Below, one piece after another: positions 1-8,424 of a DNA stretch of 21,990 nucleotides. Every line of letters begins with the position of its first letter. Position 1 is the first letter of the stretch. Source of the stretch: Opitutia bacterium (GTDB lineage Bacteria > Verrucomicrobiota > Verrucomicrobiia > Opitutales > UBA953); NCBI GenBank assembly GCA_947378845.1, contig CANCLQ010000022.1:1-21990 (forward strand), read 5' to 3'. Made by a program: the position numbers and the translations under genes. The notes below the pieces were generated by a model. That model did not search any database, was not told where the DNA came from, and was given only the letters and a program-made list of their open reading frames with translations.

Positions 1-595
1 AACGCTTCGAGGCGATGTGTGATTTAATCGCAGCGGCGGTGTGGCGTTGAATCACGCTGTGGCTTTGAGTGGTGAGCCAGATTTTTAGTAAGCCGGTGAA
101 GAAGAAAAAGGTTTCAAGCGCGACGATTTCGGGGACGAGTTCGGAGCGAATAATTTTATTTTTATGTGCTTCAGTGTAGAGGACGGTGACTTCACCGAGA
201 AACTCTTGTCCGCTTTTCATGAGATCGTTGCGCACCTCAGTAAACTCGCCGACGTATTCACACTTCCAGAGCATGACTTCGTAGGTGCTACGCGCTTCGG
301 GTTCGGACTGTAAGCGGTGCAGGGCATTAAGGAGTCCGCTTTCTAATCGTTGAAGGGCATCGCCCGTGCTTGAGGAATTGAGTTTGAGTAAGCGACCGGT
401 CTGGGCGCGCACGGCCTGAAAGAGGTCGGACTTATTCTTAAAGTGCCAATAAACCGCACCGCGCGTGACATGGGCAGCTTTGGCGACCTCCTCAAGCGAG
501 GTATTGCTGACTCCGCTGCGATTAAAAACGGTCCGGGCGCACCCGATGATTCGGTGACGAGTTTGTTCCGCCTCTGCTTTGGTCTTGCGAGCCAT
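1..595 (-). CDS. acrR: TetR/AcrR-family efflux repressor (partial, C-terminus off left edge)
   Basis: Reading leftwards from the ATG at 593-595, 198 codons stay open to the window edge, so the stop is not seen. The N-terminus reads MARKTKAEAEQTRHRII, then a helix-turn-helix at about residues 32-52 (TSLEEVAKAAHVTRGAVYWHF) and KNKSDLF at 53-59. From memory this is strikingly close to the E. coli AcrR N-terminus. The rest is a helical ligand-binding domain typical of drug-sensing repressors. It is divergent from the RND pump operon, with only 24 nt between the two start codons, and a palindromic operator lies there. Expected role: represses the pump and itself until a toxic ligand binds. The family call is firm. 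The symbol is by resemblance to E. coli and the ligand is unknown. No Shine-Dalgarno is seen. Confidence 0.93.
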   Translation of the reverse strand, partial: MARKTKAEAEQTRHRIIGCARTVFNRSGVSNTSLEEVAKAAHVTRGAVYWHFKNKSDLFQAVRAQTGRLLKLNSSSTGDALQRLESGLLNALHRLQSEPEARSTYEVMLWKCEYVGEFTEVRNDLMKSGQEFLGEVTVLYTEAHKNKIIRSELVPEIVALETFFFFTGLLKIWLTTQSHSVIQRHTAAAIKSHIASKR

Positions 596-610
596 GGGGT
601 CGTGTTTAGA

Positions 611-634
611 TTTACATACATGACTGTATGTAAA
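611..634. promoter_or_regulatory. AcrR-like palindromic operator
   Basis: A perfect inverted repeat: TTTACATACA, spacer TGAC, TGTATGTAAA. The outer pair A610/T635 also matches, giving 11-bp arms. The core half-sites TACATACA and TGTATGTA equal those I recall for the E. coli AcrR box, but are separated by 4 bp instead of 8. The site fills most of the gap between the divergent repressor and adaptor genes and covers the adaptor ATG (620-622). It probably blocks transcription in both directions when bound by the repressor. No clear -35/-10 pair could be assigned. Confidence 0.85.
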
Positions 635-1744
635 TACCGAGTTGTCCAGAGTCTTCTCTGTCTGTCGCTGCTCACTGGCCTTTCGGCCTGCAAGCCGGCT
701 GAGGTGCCCGCGATGCCACCCGTTACGGTATCGTTGCTAACCGCCGTGGTTGCACCTGTGCCTCAAGAGGTCGACGTGACTGCCCAAATTGAAGGAACGC
801 GCGAAGTAGAAATTCGTGCCCGCGTTACGGGAATCTTACTCAAGCAATCCTATCAAGAAGGAGAACGCGTGAAGGCGGGCGATCGCCTTTTCAAAATTGA
901 TCCTGCGACTTATGAAATCGCACTCTCACTAGCAAAGGCTCAGTTGGCCCAAGAGCAGGCACGTTTTGAACAAGCGGAAGCGGAGGCGAATCGCCAAGCC
1001 GCATTGTTAGCGCAAAAAGCGGCGAGTGCTAAGGAAGCGGCTGATAGTTTAGCTTTGGCTCAAGCCGCGCGTGCCGCCCGCGATGTGGCCGCTGCCAAGG
1101 TGCGCAGCGCTGAATTAGATTTATCCTACTGTGATGTCATCTCGCCTATAGAAGGCTATGCGGGTCGCCAGCAACATTCCGAGGGCTCATTGGTGAGTCC
1201 AGGTGCAGATGGTTTATTAACCACCGTGGTGCAACGCGATCAAGTGTGGGTGCGCTTCGGAATTTCTGAGCAAGAGTTTAAGCGACTCTTTGCAGGCGAA
1301 GCCGCGCAGGCCTTTGCAGCCAGAGTGCAGATCTTGATGCCCGATAACACTATTTATCCAGTAGCAGGGAAAGTGAACTTTGTCTCGGCGCAGGTGGATG
1401 CTCGTCTCGGCACTATCCAAATGCGGGCAGAGTTTCCGAATGATAAAAATTTATTATTACCGGGCCAATACATCCATGTGCATTTGCTCGGTCAGTCGAT
1501 TGAGGGAGCTGTCACGGTACCCGCTTCCTGTTTGATGCAATCGCCCAAGGGTCGCTTTGTCTACGTTCTGAACGCTGAAAATAAGGCTCAAATTAATCCT
1601 GTCGAAGTCGGCGAAGTGCTGGGACCTAAGGCCATTCTTAGCTCAGGTCTTAAGTCGGGCGATCGCGTGGTGATTGATAATTTACAAAAAGTTCGTCCCG
1701 GAGCGGTTCTGATTCCGCGTGGTGAATCCTCTCCCGCCAAATAA
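620..1744 (+). CDS. RND efflux periplasmic adaptor lipoprotein (AcrA/MexA type)
   Basis: The protein is 374 aa. It bridges the inner-membrane pump and the outer-membrane channel of a tripartite drug exporter. From ATG 620 the N-terminus is a lipoprotein signal with lipobox LSAC, the lipidated cysteine being residue 24. An HlyD-like lipoyl half-motif (EIRARVTGILLK) follows, then a long Ala/Gln/Glu-rich coiled-coil hairpin, the second lipoyl half (DVISPIEGYAG), and beta-barrel and membrane-proximal domains. The frame is open back to 443, but that part is antisense to the repressor gene, so the start was placed at 620. GTG 602 is an alternative. The chosen ATG lies inside the operator and has no Shine-Dalgarno. 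It is the first gene of the adaptor-pump-channel operon, with a 6-nt gap to the pump gene. Confidence 0.93.
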   Translation: MTVCKYRVVQSLLCLSLLTGLSACKPAEVPAMPPVTVSLLTAVVAPVPQEVDVTAQIEGTREVEIRARVTGILLKQSYQEGERVKAGDRLFKIDPATYEIALSLAKAQLAQEQARFEQAEAEANRQAALLAQKAASAKEAADSLALAQAARAARDVAAAKVRSAELDLSYCDVISPIEGYAGRQQHSEGSLVSPGADGLLTTVVQRDQVWVRFGISEQEFKRLFAGEAAQAFAARVQILMPDNTIYPVAGKVNFVSAQVDARLGTIQMRAEFPNDKNLLLPGQYIHVHLLGQSIEGAVTVPASCLMQSPKGRFVYVLNAENKAQINPVEVGEVLGPKAILSSGLKSGDRVVIDNLQKVRPGAVLIPRGESSPAK

Positions 1745-1750
1745 GTACCA

Positions 1751-4700
1751 ATGAACTGGGATTTTTTTATTCGTCGCCCGATTTTCGGTACGGTCGTCTC
1801 GATGGTCATCGTGATGGCCGGTATTATGGCGTTTCGCGTCTTGCCCGTTTCCCAGTACCCACAGATCACACCTCCCACGGCGAAAATCACTGTTACTTAT
1901 CCAGGTGCTTCGGCGGAAACATTGATGCGTACGGTGGCAGCACCGATTGAAGACCAGATTAACGGTTCGGACAATTTACTCTATTTTTCGTCGACCTCAT
2001 CATCGAATGGTCTGCTCACCATCACGGTTACCTATGAGCCAGGAACGGATCCTGATCAGTGCGTAATCGATTTAACTAATCGAGTGCGCATCGCCGAATT
2101 GCGTTTGCCCGAAGAGGCCCGTCGCCTGGGTGTGACGGTGCGCAAGCAGTCGAACGATATTTTGATGGCGATCTCTGTGACCTCGAAAGATGGCAGTCGC
2201 GATTCAGTTTTCCTAAGTAACTATTCCTCCGTAAATATTGTAGAAGAAATTAAACGGATTCCTGGCGTGGGTGACTCGGGTATTTTTGGCGCGCGCGACT
2301 ACGCAATGCGCGTGTGGTTGCAGCCAGATAAGATGGCCCGCTTAGGTGTCACGCCTACCGATGTAAATTTAGCGATACGTGCTGCGAATAATCAGTACGC
2401 TGCGGGTCGATTGGGTCAGGAGCCTTCGTCCGAAGGGCAAGCACTCGTTGCGCCAATTATCACGCCCGCTCGCTTAGCGACACCCGAGCAGTTTTCTAAT
2501 ATTATTATTAAGTCAGGCGGACCATCTGGGACGTTGAGATTAGGTGATATCGCGCGAGTGGAGTTGGGCGCTCAAAGCTACGAACAACAAGCCACTCTCG
2601 ATGGCCAGACGGCTGTCGGTGTCCGTGTCTTTTTAGCACCCGGTGCCAATGCCTTGGACGTGGGCGACGCCATCAAGGCGCGACTCAAGGAACTTTCGAA
2701 GCGCTTTCCCACAGGTGTAGAATACGAAATTCCTTTCGATACTACACGATTCGTTAATGCCTCAATCAGTGAAGTGGAGCGTACGCTTTTCGAAGCCGGA
2801 ATTCTTGTCGTCTTGGTCTTATTCCTCTTTTTGGGGAGCTGGCGTGCAACATTGATTCCTTTAATCGCGGTCCCCGTTTCCTTAGTCGGAACGTTTGCGG
2901 GCCTTTGGTTATTTGGTTTTGGAATTAACACCCTGACACTCTTTGCGATGGTCATTGCGATCGGCATCGTGGTGGACGATGCGATTGTGATTTTAGAAAA
3001 TATCGAACGCTTGATGGAAGACGAAGGGAAGACGCCGTTCGAAGCAGCTCTGGCCTCAGTGCATGAAGTGGGCGGTGCGATTGTCGCAATTGTTCTCGTT
3101 CTGGTTTCAGTTTTCTTACCTGTTGCATTCTTAGGCGGTATTGCGGGCGCATTGTATCGTCAGTTCGCCGTTACCGTTTCTGTTGCGGTTATTATTTCAG
3201 GATTCGTTGCACTGACTCTCACGCCTGCGCTTTGTACGATGATTTTAACGCCCCGCGTGCATGGCAAACCAGGGGGTTTACTCTTTTGGTTTGAACGCGG
3301 ATTCAATGCAGTAGCCGGTTGGCACGATCGCACGGTGCGTTGGCTCTTGGCACATCCGTTTAAGGCAGGCTTCTTGTTCTTAGGTATTATTCTTTTGAAC
3401 CTGGCTTTGCTTTGGAAAATTCCGCGCAGCTTTTTGCCGGCCGAGGACCAAGGTTACGTGGTGGCGATGGTCTCATTGCCCGATGGCGCCAGTGTGACGC
3501 GCACGCGCGAATACATGGCGAAAGTAGTACCTGATTTATTGGTGATACCTAAAGAAAAGCCTGCACTGTTTCACGCATTTGCCATTAGCGGCTTCGACTT
3601 AATTGGTGGTGGTGAAAAGACCAACGCGGGCACGATTTTCTTACCACTAAAGGATTGGTCGCAAAGAACTCTGACGGCGGAGGAATTAACAAAACAATTT
3701 ATGGGTGCGGCGGCGAAATATTCGGATGGTATGTGTATCGTGGTTAATCCGCCTCCGATTCGAGGCATTGGAAGTGCCGGTGGTTTCGAATTCTATTTAC
3801 AGGCTCGCGAAGATGATAGCGTCGCTCGTCTCGGCGAAGTTACCGATAGTCTGTTGGCTGAATTGCGAAAGCGACCCGAGTTAACTGGAATTAATTCCTT
3901 CTTCCGTACCAATGTGCCGCAATACGCGACCGAGGTCGACGAAGTGAGAGCGGCTGCGCTCGGCATTACATTGCCCGAAATTTACGAAGCGCTGCAGGCG
4001 ACGATTGGTTCAGTGTACGTGAATGATTTTAACAAGTCGGGTCGTACGTACCGCGTGATTATGCAATCAGAGCCTGACGCTCGCATGTCGCCCGATGATG
4101 TGAGCCACGTGCACGTGCGCGCGAAGGATGGCACGATGATTCCGCTTTCTACCTTAATTAAAATTCGTCCGTCTTCCGGCGCGGAACAGATTGATCGCTA
4201 TAAGGGATTCATGGCCTCACGCGTGATTGGGTCGGCGGCACCAGGAATCAGTTCGAGCGCGGCATTAAAGGTCGTGGAAGACGTAGCCGAAGCCACGCTG
4301 CCTGAGGGCTATCAGTTGGATTGGACGGCGCAGGCATTCCAAGAAAAGCGCACAGCGACATCAGCGGTCCCCGCATTCGCGATGGCCATGTTAATGGTGT
4401 TCTTGATTCTCGCAGCCCTCTACGAAAAATGGTCATTACCTATCGGGGTTATTTTAACGGTGCCGTTCGCGTTGTTGGGCGCTTTAATTGCGATCTACAT
4501 TCGTGGTACGTCGAACGATATTTATTTCCAAATTGGTTTAATCACGCTGATTGGTTTGGCGGCGAAGAACGCGATTCTGATTGTTGAGTTCGCCGTGAAG
4601 GCGCGCGACGCTGGTATGTCGGCTGCCGAAGCAGCGGCACAGGCAGCTAAACTTCGCTTCCGTCCATTAGTGATGACATCGATGGCGTTCGTGTTGGGCG

Positions 4701-4861
4701 TGGTGCCTCTCGTGATTGCCGTGGGTGCTGGGGCAGGGGCTCGACGTTCAATGGGAACGGGGGTATTCGGCGGCATGTTGCTCGATACCTTTGTCGCTAC
4801 ATTATTTATTCCTCTCTTCTTTAAAATTCTCACCGGCGATCGAAAGGAGCCACGCGCATGA
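1751..4861 (+). CDS. RND multidrug efflux pump, inner-membrane permease (HAE-1/AcrB type)
   Basis: The protein is 1036 aa, close to AcrB-type pumps (about 1030-1050). It is a proton-driven exporter that takes hydrophobic and amphiphilic compounds from the periplasm and inner membrane. The N-terminus MNWDFFIRRPIFGTVVS is the usual first helix of the family, followed by TYPGASAETLMRTVAAPIE in the porter domain. The proton-relay pair in TM4 is seen as VVDDAIV (Asp409-Asp410), with ENIERLM after it. The TM10 lysine is Lys939 in GLAAKNAILIVEFA. Two large periplasmic loops and a repeated 6+6 helix layout are visible. The stop overlaps the start of the outer-membrane factor (ATGA at 4858), indicating translational coupling. 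Intact, with key residues present. Substrate range cannot be read from sequence. Confidence 0.97.
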   Translation: MNWDFFIRRPIFGTVVSMVIVMAGIMAFRVLPVSQYPQITPPTAKITVTYPGASAETLMRTVAAPIEDQINGSDNLLYFSSTSSSNGLLTITVTYEPGTDPDQCVIDLTNRVRIAELRLPEEARRLGVTVRKQSNDILMAISVTSKDGSRDSVFLSNYSSVNIVEEIKRIPGVGDSGIFGARDYAMRVWLQPDKMARLGVTPTDVNLAIRAANNQYAAGRLGQEPSSEGQALVAPIITPARLATPEQFSNIIIKSGGPSGTLRLGDIARVELGAQSYEQQATLDGQTAVGVRVFLAPGANALDVGDAIKARLKELSKRFPTGVEYEIPFDTTRFVNASISEVERTLFEAGILVVLVLFLFLGSWRATLIPLIAVPVSLVGTFAGLWLFGFGINTLTLFAMVIAIGIVVDDAIVILENIERLMEDEGKTPFEAALASVHEVGGAIVAIVLVLVSVFLPVAFLGGIAGALYRQFAVTVSVAVIISGFVALTLTPALCTMILTPRVHGKPGGLLFWFERGFNAVAGWHDRTVRWLLAHPFKAGFLFLGIILLNLALLWKIPRSFLPAEDQGYVVAMVSLPDGASVTRTREYMAKVVPDLLVIPKEKPALFHAFAISGFDLIGGGEKTNAGTIFLPLKDWSQRTLTAEELTKQFMGAAAKYSDGMCIVVNPPPIRGIGSAGGFEFYLQAREDDSVARLGEVTDSLLAELRKRPELTGINSFFRTNVPQYATEVDEVRAAALGITLPEIYEALQATIGSVYVNDFNKSGRTYRVIMQSEPDARMSPDDVSHVHVRAKDGTMIPLSTLIKIRPSSGAEQIDRYKGFMASRVIGSAAPGISSSAALKVVEDVAEATLPEGYQLDWTAQAFQEKRTATSAVPAFAMAMLMVFLILAALYEKWSLPIGVILTVPFALLGALIAIYIRGTSNDIYFQIGLITLIGLAAKNAILIVEFAVKARDAGMSAAEAAAQAAKLRFRPLVMTSMAFVLGVVPLVIAVGAGAGARRSMGTGVFGGMLLDTFVATLFIPLFFKILTGDRKEPRA

Positions 4862-6258
4862 AACATTTAAAACCTCTTACTATTATTTCGACCGTCCTTT
4901 TGACGGCTTGCACAGTTGGACCTGATTATGAGCGTCCTGATGTTGCACTGGCGGCCAAATATCCCGAGGCGCAGGCTTCAGTCACTGCGATTTCCGCTCA
5001 ATGGTGGAAGGGATTTGGTGATGCACAGCTGGATCAGTATATTGAAAAGGCATTGACCGCTAATTCTGATTTAAAAGTCGCCGTCGCACGCGTCGAAGAG
5101 GCTTCGGCAGGCTTGGACGATGTCGCAGGTGCACAACTTCCGCAGATTGATGCGACGGGTGGTTATAGTAAAAGTAAAGTCAGCGCAGGTGGTTATAATA
5201 ATTTAACTGATGGCCGAAACCGCACCGTTTATCGTGCTGGTTTAGCGACTTCATTCGAACTCGATTTCTGGGGCAAACTGCGCCGAGCCACTGAAGGTGC
5301 AAAGGCGCAACTACTCGGGGCACAAGAAGCACAGATGCAAGTCGAACTCGCCGTGACTTCTTCGGTTGTACGTGCGTATGCGACGCTGCGTTCTGCTGAT
5401 ATTCAAGCGCGTGCCACTGAAGAAGTGCGCGCCGTGCGCGAAGAAGAACGTCGTGTAATTGAGGAGCGTTTCAAGGTTGGTTCAGCGGGTCCAAATGAGC
5501 GTGCGGTTGCTGAAATTAATTTAGCAGCAGCGATTGCAGCACAATCAGATGCGGCTCGTGCACGTGCACAGGCCCAGCATTTACTAGGTTTTTTAATTGG
5601 TCAGCCTGACATTGTAATTGCGAATGAAGCGCGCACACCTTGGCAATTGCCGCCTGTTCCTGCCGCAGGTTTGCCATCCGATCTCTTGCGCCGCCGTCCA
5701 GATATCATCGTCGCGGAACAGGCTCTGGTCGCAGCCAATGCGAGAATTGGTTATGCGAAGGCTTCCTATTTCCCAACCTTTTCGTTGACCGGAAATCTGG
5801 GCAGTGAGAGTCGATCCTTCTCTAATTTATTCTCGAGCTCTTCAGGAACGAGCTCGTTGGGCGTGGATCTAAAAGTTCCATTACTTGATTATGGACGAAC
5901 GGCGGCACGTGTAGAGGGTGCGGTTGCGGTGCAACACCAGGCTGCAGCTACTTACGAGAAGACTGTCTTGAATGCATTCCGTGAAGTGCGTGACGCACTT
6001 GTCGATGTCCGCGAAACGATACAAGCCGCGGAGGCAGCGGTGCGACGTGAAGAATCTTCGCGCGAAGCATTTCGTGTGGCCGAAGCTAAGCAAGGGCAGG
6101 GACAGATTGGGCCGTTGGACTTCCTTTTATCGCGGAGATTATTGGCCGAATCGCAGGCTGCCGTCGCCAAGGTGCGCTACGATCGCGTGATGGCACAGGT
6201 GGATTTGATCAAGGCGTTGGGTGGGGCAAGGGTTGAGGTCGCTGCTGCGAAGGAGTGA
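4858..6258 (+). CDS. RND efflux outer-membrane factor lipoprotein (NodT/OprM type)
   Basis: The protein is 466 aa, a normal size for NodT-family TolC-like channels. It forms the outer-membrane duct of the tripartite pump. The signal peptide ends in lipobox LTAC with Cys18, followed by TVGPDYERPDV, the usual start of mature family members. Two homologous coiled-coil halves follow: one with WWKGFGDAQLDQYIEKAL, and the second beginning near LPSDLLRRRPDIIVAEQALV. ATG 4858 overlaps the pump stop and has a good Shine-Dalgarno (AAGGAG at 4844-4849, 8 nt upstream), which is unusual here because many neighbours lack one. Third gene of the operon. No terminator was found immediately after it, so read-through into the antiporter is possible. 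Confidence 0.95.
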   Translation: MKHLKPLTIISTVLLTACTVGPDYERPDVALAAKYPEAQASVTAISAQWWKGFGDAQLDQYIEKALTANSDLKVAVARVEEASAGLDDVAGAQLPQIDATGGYSKSKVSAGGYNNLTDGRNRTVYRAGLATSFELDFWGKLRRATEGAKAQLLGAQEAQMQVELAVTSSVVRAYATLRSADIQARATEEVRAVREEERRVIEERFKVGSAGPNERAVAEINLAAAIAAQSDAARARAQAQHLLGFLIGQPDIVIANEARTPWQLPPVPAAGLPSDLLRRRPDIIVAEQALVAANARIGYAKASYFPTFSLTGNLGSESRSFSNLFSSSSGTSSLGVDLKVPLLDYGRTAARVEGAVAVQHQAAATYEKTVLNAFREVRDALVDVRETIQAAEAAVRREESSREAFRVAEAKQGQGQIGPLDFLLSRRLLAESQAAVAKVRYDRVMAQVDLIKALGGARVEVAAAKE

Positions 6259-6287
6259 GGTTGAGTCGCCGAAACAGGTTCACTTTT

Positions 6288-6292
6288 GGAGG
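6288..6292 (+). promoter_or_regulatory. Shine-Dalgarno GGAGG ahead of the antiporter gene
   Basis: GGAGG lies 9 nt before an in-frame TTG (6302-6304) but 21 nt before the first in-frame ATG (6314). It therefore argues for a TTG start giving four extra residues (MSEF). Since many genes in this window have no Shine-Dalgarno, this does not settle the start. Confidence 0.45.
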
Positions 6293-6313
6293 CTAAGTGT
6301 TTTGAGTGAATTC

Positions 6314-7663
6314 ATGTCGGCACCCTCACTCTGGAAGGAAATCGTTAGCGCAGGTAGCGCCGACTTATTTTTAGTCGCCGCTACAATTATTTTTTTCTGC
6401 GCGGTGGTGCATGCATTATGTACGTCAACGATTGCGCATCACGTGAAGCACCGCGGTCCGATGATGCATTTGTTGGGTGAAGTCGAAGCCGTGTTTGGAA
6501 TTTGGGCTTTAATACTAATTACCACTTTCTTGCTTTGGCCAGGGAGGGGCTGGACGTCGGCTGCTCACTATTTAATTACCGGAAATTATAATTTCAGCAC
6601 AGAGGCCGCGCCGACTAACAAATTTTTAGAACCGATTTTTGTTTTTGTAGTGATGGTCATGGCGTCGACAAAACCTGTATTATTGGCGGCCAAAAAATTA
6701 CTTGGAACAGTGGCTGATTGGTTGGGCGGCTCGACGCTGGCCCATTGGTGGGTGATTTTAACCTTAGCTCCGCTCTTGGGGTCTCTGATCACGGAGCCAG
6801 CCGCGATGACCATCGCTGCACTGTTACTTTCGTCCCAATTTTACAGCCTTAAACCATCAAATCGGTTAAAATATGCGACGCTCGCTTTGTTGTTTGTTAA
6901 TGTATCTGTCGGCGGCGCTTTAACACATTTCGCTGCGCCCCCCGTGGTCATGGTGGCGAGTAAGTGGGGTTGGGGATTGCGCGAGGTATTTAATCAATTC
7001 GGTTGGGCGGCGTTGGCCACGATTGTAGTTTCTAATACGGGTTACTTTTTATTCTTTCGTAAAGAACTCACGAGTTTGGGATTAATCGGAAAGACAACAG
7101 ACGAAGGAAGTGTTTCGGTGTGGATCACGTTGTTGCATTTTATTTTTATAGCGTGGACCGTGTGGGCGCTGTCTGAGCATCAGACGATATCAATGTTGGT
7201 CGGTCTGCTGCTTTTTGTGTTGTTGGTGAAATTTACTTCGCGATGGCAATCTCCTCTGCAATGGCGCGGACCATTGATGGTTGGAATATTTTTGGCAGGT
7301 TTGGTGGTGTTGGGCGGATTACAGTCGTGGTGGATCTCGCCACTGATGGTTCGATTAGATTCCTCGACGCTCTTGTTGGCCTCGACGGTTTTGACGTCGT
7401 TTAATGACAATGCTGCGGTGACCTATTTAGCATCACAGGTACCAGCGTTGATGCAGTCCGGGGTGGTGGCCGACGGATTGCGTCACGCGGTGATGGCCGG
7501 AGCGCTGGCGGGCGGCGGCTTAACAGTGATAGCTAATGCCCCGAACCCTGCTGGGCAGTCGATCTTAGCGAAGCACTTTGAGGGTGGGGTTTCGGCCTCA
7601 CAATTAGCCCTTTGGGCGTTGTTCCCTACGCTGGTGGCGGTGGTTTGCTTCGTGCTGATTTAG
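6314..7663 (+). CDS. putative Na+/H+ antiporter (PF07399-like), polytopic membrane protein
   Basis: The protein is 449 aa from ATG 6314 and very hydrophobic, with roughly 10-12 predicted membrane helices. Features seen: an early helix with LFLVAATIIFFCAVVHAL, a charged HHVKHRGPMMHLLGEVEAVFG segment, TKPVLLAAKKLL, PLLGSLITEPAAMTIAALLL, THFAAPPVVMVASKWGWG, and near the end SFNDNAAVTYLASQVP and ANAPNPAGQSIL. This pattern, with polar and charged residues buried in helices, fits the putative Na+/H+ antiporter family that I recall from Chlamydiae and Verrucomicrobia. Cation exchange is inferred, not shown. The start is uncertain: TTG 6302 has the better Shine-Dalgarno spacing. It lies 55 nt after the efflux operon on the same strand, so it may be co-transcribed or independent. 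Confidence 0.8.
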   Translation: MSAPSLWKEIVSAGSADLFLVAATIIFFCAVVHALCTSTIAHHVKHRGPMMHLLGEVEAVFGIWALILITTFLLWPGRGWTSAAHYLITGNYNFSTEAAPTNKFLEPIFVFVVMVMASTKPVLLAAKKLLGTVADWLGGSTLAHWWVILTLAPLLGSLITEPAAMTIAALLLSSQFYSLKPSNRLKYATLALLFVNVSVGGALTHFAAPPVVMVASKWGWGLREVFNQFGWAALATIVVSNTGYFLFFRKELTSLGLIGKTTDEGSVSVWITLLHFIFIAWTVWALSEHQTISMLVGLLLFVLLVKFTSRWQSPLQWRGPLMVGIFLAGLVVLGGLQSWWISPLMVRLDSSTLLLASTVLTSFNDNAAVTYLASQVPALMQSGVVADGLRHAVMAGALAGGGLTVIANAPNPAGQSILAKHFEGGVSASQLALWALFPTLVAVVCFVLI

Positions 7664-7740
7664 GTGCGTTGGGACTACTTTTTGACTGTTCAATTGCGGG
7701 GGTAGGGGGTAGGTTTCGTTTTCCCCAATTTAACACTCCT

Positions 7741-8424
7741 ATGCGCCCTAATAAACGTCGCGGTTTCACCCTTATCGAGCTCCTGACCGTCATTGCCATT
7801 ATCGGCATTTTGGCAGGTGTCTTGTTTCCGGCCATTGGCTCCGTAAAAAAGAAGTCAAAAATTGCCACCTCTCAGACCACTTTTTCGCAGTGGTGCTCGG
7901 CAGTGAGCCGTTACAAGTCCGTCTACGGTTTTTATCCTAACATCGCGAACGAAGCGGGCTCAGCATACGATACCAAGAAAGATTCACCCTTCCAATTGGA
8001 TCTAACGAACACGGGAACGCGTTTTGTCCAATGTCTCTCAGGGAAGTACCCAAGTGGAAAAATTTTAGAATCATCCAAGCGCGTAATCTTTAATCGTAAC
8101 GCTGAAGAATTCTGTGCCTTTGCGAAAGATGATTTTGATGCGTACGATGATAAGGTCGATGCCTCTGGCCGCTTGGTCGATAAATTTGGTAACTATAAGA
8201 TCCGCGTAATTTTTGATACGGATAATACGGGCAGCATTAAAAGTGTGAGCACGTTACCGGTGCTGCCTGAAGAGTTAAAGAACTCGAGCGATGTTAGCGG
8301 TATCGATGGCACAGTGGGTATTCCTGCCCGTGTGATTATCTTTACCACCAAGAATGAAGACCCAGGTTCGATTACGAATGACCTGACTAAGGACGACGTG
8401 GCGGACATTGTTTCGATTCAGTGA
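7741..8424 (+). CDS. pseudopilin, GspG-like (prepilin-type leader)
   Basis: The protein is 227 aa. It starts MRPNKRRG, then FTLIELLTVIAIIGILAGV: a class III leader cut after Gly8, with Glu at mature position 5 and a 20-residue hydrophobic helix. The C-terminal region has the GspG/TcpA style: RYKSVYGFYPN, and later DKFGNYKIRVIFDTDNTG, resembling the DPWGNPY segment of major pseudopilins with nearby Asp residues. The frame is open upstream to 7612 inside the antiporter gene, but the leader fixes the start at 7741. First of four leader-bearing genes with tiny gaps or overlaps. Likely a subunit of a periplasmic pseudopilus or fibre. Longer than typical GspG (about 140-150 aa). No Shine-Dalgarno is seen. 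Confidence 0.85.
   Translation: MRPNKRRGFTLIELLTVIAIIGILAGVLFPAIGSVKKKSKIATSQTTFSQWCSAVSRYKSVYGFYPNIANEAGSAYDTKKDSPFQLDLTNTGTRFVQCLSGKYPSGKILESSKRVIFNRNAEEFCAFAKDDFDAYDDKVDASGRLVDKFGNYKIRVIFDTDNTGSIKSVSTLPVLPEELKNSSDVSGIDGTVGIPARVIIFTTKNEDPGSITNDLTKDDVADIVSIQ

Noticed and set aside
443..619. Upstream open extension of the adaptor gene
   Set aside because: It is antisense to the clearly conserved repressor N-terminus and encodes no signal peptide. The lipoprotein signal begins at 620.
6435..6450. Second parS-like sequence with a TCACGTGAA core inside the antiporter gene
   Set aside because: Only 12 of 16 positions match, the outer bases do not fit, and it is explained by ordinary codons.
7612..7740. 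Upstream open extension of the first pseudopilin
   Set aside because: It overlaps the antiporter end, and a prepilin leader must begin shortly before the FTLIE motif, as at 7741.
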